64,000 nucleotides of DNA from an uncultured Clostridia bacterium (GTDB taxonomy: Bacteria > Bacillota > Clostridia > Christensenellales > Borkfalkiaceae), in assembly GCA_947589385.1 (NCBI GenBank), contig CANPZW010000002.1, forward strand, positions 94,627 to 158,626, in the 5' to 3' direction. The first letter of the stretch is position 1. Each line of letters opens with the position of its first letter. The notes under the pieces were generated by a model. The model did not search any database and had not been told where the DNA came from. It saw nothing but the letters and a program-made list of their open reading frames with translations. Made by a program: the position numbers and the translations under genes. Of the stretch, positions 59,434-64,000 are shown piece after piece.

Positions 59434-60924
59434 CTATTCGCGCTCCCCGTCCCCCTGTTTTGCCGCTCCTTCCGCTACATCTGAGGACGGTTCGGCGGAT
59501 GATACTTCGGAAAATTCCTCGGTCGAACCCTCAGGCGTTGAGGAAGATTTTTTGGCGCGGGGAAAGAGTTTAACGCCTTTAAGACACCGTATGTTTATAT
59601 AGAATACAACGGCGAGCACGGTGCTTATACACCAGCCTATCGCCCACGCCCAGCACACGCCGGAAAAACCCCAGCCCGCCCCGACAAGTATATACACCAG
59701 CGCGACCCGAAGAATAAGGTCGGTAAACGTGCTTACGGCGAAGCCGATATTCCCGCCGCAGCCGCGCACGGCGCCGTCCGCAACGATTTTCAGGCATACC
59801 ACGGGCAAAAAACAGGAAACGGTAGTCAAAAACCGGACGGAATACGCCATAGCGTCATCCGTCAGTTTTTCGCTCTGCACGAAAAGCCGCGTAAGCTGTT
59901 CTGGGAGACATACGAACAACAGCACAAAACATACGCTTGTAACTAAGGCAAAAGTAAGAACAGCCATAAACCCTTGGCGTATTCTTTCGTATTCTTTCGC
60001 AGATTTGTTCTGCGAAGCGAAATTCGCAAGCCCGTTTGTCATGCTCACGACGCCCATATTCGCCATACCTATCAGCTTGAACGCCGTCGTAAAGCCCGTA
60101 GTGGCGTCCTCGCCTATAAGATTTATGCGCTTGCCGACGAAGAAATTCCCTACCGACACGAAGGACTGTTGAAGTATGAGCGGCACGGAAGCCGCAGTCA
60201 ATTCTTTCAAAAGTCCACAGTCGAATTTTTTCGCCTTTTCTTCGGAACGTATCGAATTAAGCTTGCGGATAAGCACTATAACCGTAAGAACGCAGGATAT
60301 AGCCTGCGATATCAGCGTAGCCCATGCGGCGCCCGCAACGTCGAGGTGAAGAACGCAGACCATCAAAAGGTCGAGCCCCACATTGAGTACGGAAGATATG
60401 ACGAGGAAAATAAACGGAGTTTTAGAGTCGCCGAGGGCGGAGCATATTCCGCACCCGAGGTTATAGAGGAACACAAACGGCATGGAAGCCGTGTATATGT
60501 ACAAATATGCAATACAGTCGTCAAAGTAACTGCCGTGTACGCTCAACGCCGAAAGAAGTTGCCGCCCGAAGCCCAGCCCCACTGCCATTACCGCGGCGCA
60601 AAGAACGGCGAAAGAAATTAAAGACGTGTTTACCGTTTCCCTGACTTTTACATTGTCTTTTGCGCCGAAATGGCGGGCGATAACAACCGAACAGCCGCCG
60701 TTCGCGCCGAGCGCAAAGGCGAGCAGGATATTTATAACGTTAGTCGCGTTGCCCACTGCGTCAACCGCAAGCGCGCCTTCCGCCGCAAAATTGCCCACTA
60801 CAAGCAAATCTACAAGCGAATACAGTTGCTGGACCATTGCGCTTCCGAACAGCGGAAGTGAATATTTAAGCAACGTGGACCATACCCCGCCGCGCGTCAA
60901 GTCAAAAGTCTTAGCCCTTTCCAT
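59434..60924 (-). CDS. MATE family efflux transporter
   Basis: 496 residues with twelve helices. It exports drugs or metabolites in exchange for Na+ or H+. Family features: LFGSAMVQQLYSLVDLLVVG at the start, ALGANGGCSVVIARHFGA, and a repeat of this pattern in the second half (TNGLANFASQNKSAKEYERIRQG). A Ser/Glu-rich tail ends the protein. The ATG is 8 nt after a TATAAT box with no ribosome binding site, so the mRNA should be leaderless. It is not linked to a regulator. Confidence 0.94.
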   Translation of the reverse strand: MERAKTFDLTRGGVWSTLLKYSLPLFGSAMVQQLYSLVDLLVVGNFAAEGALAVDAVGNATNVINILLAFALGANGGCSVVIARHFGAKDNVKVRETVNTSLISFAVLCAAVMAVGLGFGRQLLSALSVHGSYFDDCIAYLYIYTASMPFVFLYNLGCGICSALGDSKTPFIFLVISSVLNVGLDLLMVCVLHLDVAGAAWATLISQAISCVLTVIVLIRKLNSIRSEEKAKKFDCGLLKELTAASVPLILQQSFVSVGNFFVGKRINLIGEDATTGFTTAFKLIGMANMGVVSMTNGLANFASQNKSAKEYERIRQGFMAVLTFALVTSVCFVLLFVCLPEQLTRLFVQSEKLTDDAMAYSVRFLTTVSCFLPVVCLKIVADGAVRGCGGNIGFAVSTFTDLILRVALVYILVGAGWGFSGVCWAWAIGWCISTVLAVVFYINIRCLKGVKLFPRAKKSSSTPEGSTEEFSEVSSAEPSSDVAEGAAKQGDGERE

Positions 60925-60932
60925 ACCGACAT

Positions 60933-60961
60933 ATTATAAGTTTTTCCGACAGAAAAATCAA
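60933..60961 (-). promoter_or_regulatory. MATE gene promoter abutting the start codon
   Basis: Minus strand: TTGATT (60956-60961), 17 bp, TATAAT (60933-60938), then 8 nt to the ATG. Confidence 0.75.
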
Positions 60962-60968
60962 GAAAATA

Positions 60969-61008
60969 GCAAGCGCCGCGCGGAAAAAAATTTCCGCGCG
61001 GCGCTTGC
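60969..61008. terminator. Terminator after the SSB-like gene
   Basis: Perfect 18-bp stem (60969-60986 with 60991-61008) with an A4 loop. A T-rich stretch follows on the minus strand. Confidence 0.8.
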
Positions 61009-61079
61009 CGGATATACGATAAAATTGCAATCCGCCGTCGGCGGGCTATGACGCCGAAGCGCATATAGTTTCAAACGCG

Positions 61080-61766
61080 TTATTCGTTGGTTTCGTACGC
61101 TTTGGGAGAGGAATAGAGGTCAAATTCCTCGTCTATGTCGAATTGGCTGTCGTCGTCGAACGCGGCGAGTTTGGAAATGGAAACTTCGTACGCGGTCATC
61201 GTCACAAAACTTTCGTCCGGCTGCTTTTTCTGGTATTCCCTGCTTTGTATCCTGCCGGAAAGCGCAACCCTGTCGCCCACCTGCAAATTGCGCACGAACC
61301 GCGCGTTTCTGCCCCACGCTATCGCGGGGATGTAGTCGGACTTGTTGTAGCTGCGGTTTACGGCTATCAGAAGGTCTGCGATTTCCCTGTTGAACGGCGT
61401 CGTGCGGTAAACGGGCGGCTTGCAGATGTAGCCCGAAAGGACTATGGAATTGGGATTTTTGCCGGGTTGCGTTTCAAGAAGTTCGCGCACAAAAACGGTA
61501 AGCATCAGGCGGGATTTCCCCCCTTCCAGCTTATTGTAGCTTCTGAATTGCCCCAGCGCGCAAATCGTGCCGCCTACTTTCATTTCGGGCGTCATTATTC
61601 TTTCCGATACCGTCACGGGCAGAATGTCCGCCTGACCCGAAAGCCGCATAACTTTAACGTAAAATTCGTAAAATCCTTCACCATAGACTTCGTGGGAGAA
61701 CTTTGCTTCGGAAGTAATTTCGCCGTAAAGATATACCTTGTTGTTTTTCTCCGCATTGTAATTCAT
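61080..61766 (-). CDS. Two-domain single-stranded DNA-binding protein
   Basis: 228 residues from ATG 61766, 5 nt after GGAGG. Two OB-fold SSB-like domains in tandem: about 9-105 (NKVYLYGEITSEAKFSHEV...) and about 112-205 (NSIVLSGYICKPPVYRTTPF, IPAIAWGRNARFVRNLQVGDRVALSGRI). The acidic tail ends YETNE, not the usual DDDIPF, so it may not recruit the same partners as the main SSB. Tandem-domain SSBs are known in Clostridia. It is a probable accessory SSB for repair or transformation. Confidence 0.82.
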   Translation of the reverse strand: MNYNAEKNNKVYLYGEITSEAKFSHEVYGEGFYEFYVKVMRLSGQADILPVTVSERIMTPEMKVGGTICALGQFRSYNKLEGGKSRLMLTVFVRELLETQPGKNPNSIVLSGYICKPPVYRTTPFNREIADLLIAVNRSYNKSDYIPAIAWGRNARFVRNLQVGDRVALSGRIQSREYQKKQPDESFVTMTAYEVSISKLAAFDDDSQFDIDEEFDLYSSPKAYETNE

Positions 61767-61836
61767 ATATGCCTCCAAAAAATGTATTTCTTGCAAAAAA
61801 GGTAATATGTATCGCGTTAAACGCCCCGAACGAGCT

Positions 61837-62601
61837 TCATTGCGCCCGCTGCTGTCTGCCCGTTCCGTCGATAGTATAGCCGTCCCTGAAAATCAGTTCG
61901 CCGACCGGCACGAAGGTATAGCCGCGGTTTTTCAGCGTTTCCAGAATTATGGGGACAGCTTCCGCCGTATGCAGACCGTTGTTATGCAACAGAATTATAG
62001 AGCCGCTCTTTACTCCGTTGATGACGCGCATTGCTATATCCGAAGCGGACAGGTTTTTCCAATCAAGACTATCCACATCCCACTGTATTGTGTAGTAGCC
62101 CAGCTCGGTGGCGGTTCTGATAAGTTCGTCGTCGTAATCACCGTACGGGGGGCGGAAAAGTTCCACGTCCTTGCCCGTAACAGTTTTTATCGCTTCGGAC
62201 GAAGATGTAAGCTCTTTTTTAATTTCCTCCGAATTCTGCTTTGACATGTAGGAATGAGTAGCCGAATGAGTTCCTATCTCGCAGCCGCTTTCATCGATTT
62301 TTTTAACGTACTGCGGGTATTTCTCTGTCCAGAATTCGACCATAAAGAACGTCGCGCGGACGTCGGAAGCTTTCAGGGCGGAAAGTATTCCGTCCGTGTG
62401 CTCCGTGCCCCAGGCGCAGTCGAACGTGATGGAAATAAGCTTGTCGTCCCGCCCTACGCTGTAAATAGGCACAAGACGTGGCGACAGATTATAATAAACC
62501 GCATAAGCGTTGGTAAACCGAGCGGAAAGGCACAGCACGACGGCAACAAGAACAGCCGCCGCGCACGCGGCGCAGGACTTTAATTTGAATACACCAACCA
62601 A
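61837..62601 (-). CDS. Polysaccharide deacetylase family protein (PdaB/YlxY-like)
   Basis: 254 residues, TTG start 62601 behind GGAGT. An N-terminal signal or anchor helix (about 10-30) is followed by a NodB domain: ITFDCAWG with the catalytic Asp, GTHSATHSYMS with the metal His pair, RPPYGDYDD, and the C-terminal SIILLHN. It removes acetyl or other N-acyl groups from peptidoglycan or a related glycan outside the membrane. Relatives act in spore cortex formation. The promoter is not clear, so sporulation control is possible but not shown. Confidence 0.9.
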   Translation of the reverse strand: MVGVFKLKSCAACAAAVLVAVVLCLSARFTNAYAVYYNLSPRLVPIYSVGRDDKLISITFDCAWGTEHTDGILSALKASDVRATFFMVEFWTEKYPQYVKKIDESGCEIGTHSATHSYMSKQNSEEIKKELTSSSEAIKTVTGKDVELFRPPYGDYDDELIRTATELGYYTIQWDVDSLDWKNLSASDIAMRVINGVKSGSIILLHNNGLHTAEAVPIILETLKNRGYTFVPVGELIFRDGYTIDGTGRQQRAQ

Positions 62602-62753
62602 TTTCTTTACTCCAATATATCAATATTTAAATGTCAAACCATACGTTATTATGGCGTTAAAAAAGTTTTTTGGTCAAAACCGTAATATAATATATTTTTT
62701 ATTTTTTGAGATTATAACCGTTTTCCCTTTCTTTCGGGCACAAAATAAAATAT

Positions 62754-62785
62754 GCGTGCGGACGTCTTAAAAGACGCCCGCACGC
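62754..62785 (-). terminator. galE terminator
   Basis: A 15-bp stem (62754-62768 with 62771-62785) with a 2-nt turn. It is fully paired in the minus-strand RNA if one G-U is allowed, followed by ATATTTTATTTTG. Confidence 0.7.
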
Positions 62786-62816
62786 TATCCAAATTGCGAC
62801 AAAACTCAACACGTTC

Positions 62817-63836
62817 CTACATTTTATAGCCTTTGGGGTTCATCTGCTGCCACTTCCAAAGGGATTTGCACATATCGTCTATGCCGAACTCCGCGCGCCA
62901 GCCAAGCTCTCTAAAAGCCTTAGAACAGTCGGCGTAACATTCCGCGATATCGCCCGCGCGGCGGGGCTTAATTACATAGGGCAGCTTCTTCCCGCACGCC
63001 TTTTCGAAAGCGCGGATGACTTCCAGCACACTGTAACCTTTGCCCGTGCCCAGATTGTAAATATGCACGCCGCTTTTTGAAATTTTTTCAAGCGCCGCGG
63101 CGTGTCCCCTCGCCAAATCCACTACGTGGATATAATCGCGGACTCCCGTGCCGTCCGGCGTGGGATAATCGTTGCCGAAAACCCCTATCTCTTTCAATTC
63201 CCCTATCGCAACTTTCGCTATATAGGGCGTAAGATTGTTGGGGATACCCTGCGGGTCCTCGCCTATAAGCCCGCTTTCGTGCGCGCCTATGGGGTTGAAA
63301 TACCTCAAAAGCACAACCGTCCATTCGTTGTCGGAGGCGTAGAGGTCCTTTAAAATCACTTCCTGAAAGTATTTGGAAGTGCCGTAAGGATTGGTAGTGC
63401 CGCCCACCCTGCAACTTTCGTCAAGGGGCAGTCTTTCGGGCGCGCCGTAAACCGTCGCGGACGAAGAAAATATAATCTTTTTGCACCCGTGCGCGCGCAT
63501 CGCGCCCACAAGCGAAAGCGTGCCGTTTATGTTGTTGTCGTAGTACTCCAACGGCATTCTGCACGACTCGCCAACAGCTTTAAGCCCCGCGAAATGCACC
63601 GCACATTCTATTTTATGAGCGCCGAAGATTTTATCGAGCAGAGCGCCGTCGCGGACGTCGCCTTCGTACAGCGCGATTTTTTTGCCCGTTATTTTCTCCA
63701 CCCGCTTTAAACTCTCGGGCGAAGAATTGGAAAAATTATCCAAAACCACAACTCCGTAGCCGCTGTTCAAAAGTTCTACGCAGGTATGCGAGCCTATATA
63801 TCCCGCTCCCCCCGTCACAAGAATTTTCTTTTCCAT
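62817..63836 (-). CDS. galE: UDP-glucose 4-epimerase
   Basis: 339 residues. It interconverts UDP-glucose and UDP-galactose for galactose use and glycan synthesis. The Rossmann NAD motif GGAGYIGS is at residue 8, SSSATVYG at about 124, and the catalytic YGTSK at about 150; the C-terminal GE substrate segment (KPRRAGDIAECYAD) is intact. ATG 63836 is behind CGGAG. No other Leloir gene lies nearby in the window. Confidence 0.96.
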   Translation of the reverse strand: MEKKILVTGGAGYIGSHTCVELLNSGYGVVVLDNFSNSSPESLKRVEKITGKKIALYEGDVRDGALLDKIFGAHKIECAVHFAGLKAVGESCRMPLEYYDNNINGTLSLVGAMRAHGCKKIIFSSSATVYGAPERLPLDESCRVGGTTNPYGTSKYFQEVILKDLYASDNEWTVVLLRYFNPIGAHESGLIGEDPQGIPNNLTPYIAKVAIGELKEIGVFGNDYPTPDGTGVRDYIHVVDLARGHAAALEKISKSGVHIYNLGTGKGYSVLEVIRAFEKACGKKLPYVIKPRRAGDIAECYADCSKAFRELGWRAEFGIDDMCKSLWKWQQMNPKGYKM

Positions 63837-63857
63837 AATTTTACTCCGTCTGAAAAA

Positions 63858-63886
63858 ATTATAACTTCAATCCCGGAAAAAGTCAA
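63858..63886 (-). promoter_or_regulatory. galE promoter
   Basis: Minus strand: TTGACT (63881-63886), 17 bp, TATAAT (63858-63863), about 20 nt before the ATG and its ribosome binding site. Confidence 0.8.
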
Positions 63887-63900
63887 CACATTTAGAAATA

Positions 63901-63923
63901 AATGCGATACGTATTGCGTTTTT
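63901..63923. repeat. TACGTA palindrome upstream of galE
   Basis: The core CGATACGTATTGCG plus a T run, identical to the copies after sigE and tilS. It probably marks the end of a gene beyond the right edge. The last 75 bases hold nothing else I can identify. Confidence 0.75.
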
Positions 63924-64000
63924 GATTGAATTGTCAAACTAAGTGCAACAGTTTGAGATAAAAAAGTTAAATAAATCAACAGGTTTTTTGTAAGATAAAA

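Noticed and set aside
1..64000. CRISPR arrays, insertion sequences, prophage
   Set aside because: No regularly spaced direct repeats, transposases, integrases or phage structural genes were seen; the repeats found are inside coding sequence or are the small TACGTA element.

Overview
The window looks like chromosome of an endospore-forming Firmicute of the class Clostridia. It carries pro-SigE, SigG, SpoIIGA, SpoVT and a SpoVB-type flippase. Most genes are on the minus strand, and promoters are close to the sigma-A consensus (TTGACA, 17 bp, TATAAT). Intergenic hairpins are GC-rich. Several secreted proteins are lipoproteins or large BspA-like/GLUG proteins of the kind common in gut Clostridia. 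I cannot name a genus; a Christensenellales-like lineage is only a guess. I see no phage, transposase, plasmid or CRISPR content.

Layout. 1-9154: lepA (cut by the left edge), an unknown membrane protein, cardiolipin synthase, a secreted metallo-beta-lactamase-fold protein with Cys-rich repeats, and valS. 9292-11840: an ABC importer of the NMT1/SsuA type. 12016-16099: a coiled-coil protein, an ECF sigma factor, then spoIIGA-sigE-sigG. 16196-18557: a BspA-like lipoprotein gene behind a strongly structured leader RNA. 18679-26192: dusB, mazG (yabN), spoVB (yabM), spoVT, hpt, a propeller-like protein and tilS, a cluster partly collinear with the B. subtilis yabM/yabN-tilS-hprT region. 26367-29502: a two-permease FtsX/MacB-type ABC transporter.

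29684-55265 is the most distinctive part: eleven genes on one strand with gaps of 71 bp or less. They run from a consensus promoter at 55343-55371 to a strong hairpin at 29636-29668. In transcription order they encode a 1.9k-residue GLUG lipoprotein, a 2.5k-residue subtilisin-family protease with leucine-rich repeats, a further lipoprotein, a complete Opp-type peptide importer (A, B, C, D, F), a small membrane protein, a membrane protein ending in a CXXC (CD1871A-like) tail, and a membrane Fe-S/double-thioredoxin fusion. My reading is one unit for surface proteolysis, peptide uptake and exofacial thiol redox.

55677-64000: a GDSL hydrolase, tRNA-Ser(GCU), a NusG-II protein, apbE, lgt, a MATE exporter, a two-domain SSB, a polysaccharide deacetylase and galE.

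Two patterns run through the window. First, lepA, tilS, apbE and the MATE gene have a consensus -10 box ending only 6-8 nt before the start codon and no Shine-Dalgarno, which predicts leaderless mRNAs; cls and spoIIGA have 10 nt. Second, a near-palindromic element centred on TACGTA recurs just after stop codons.
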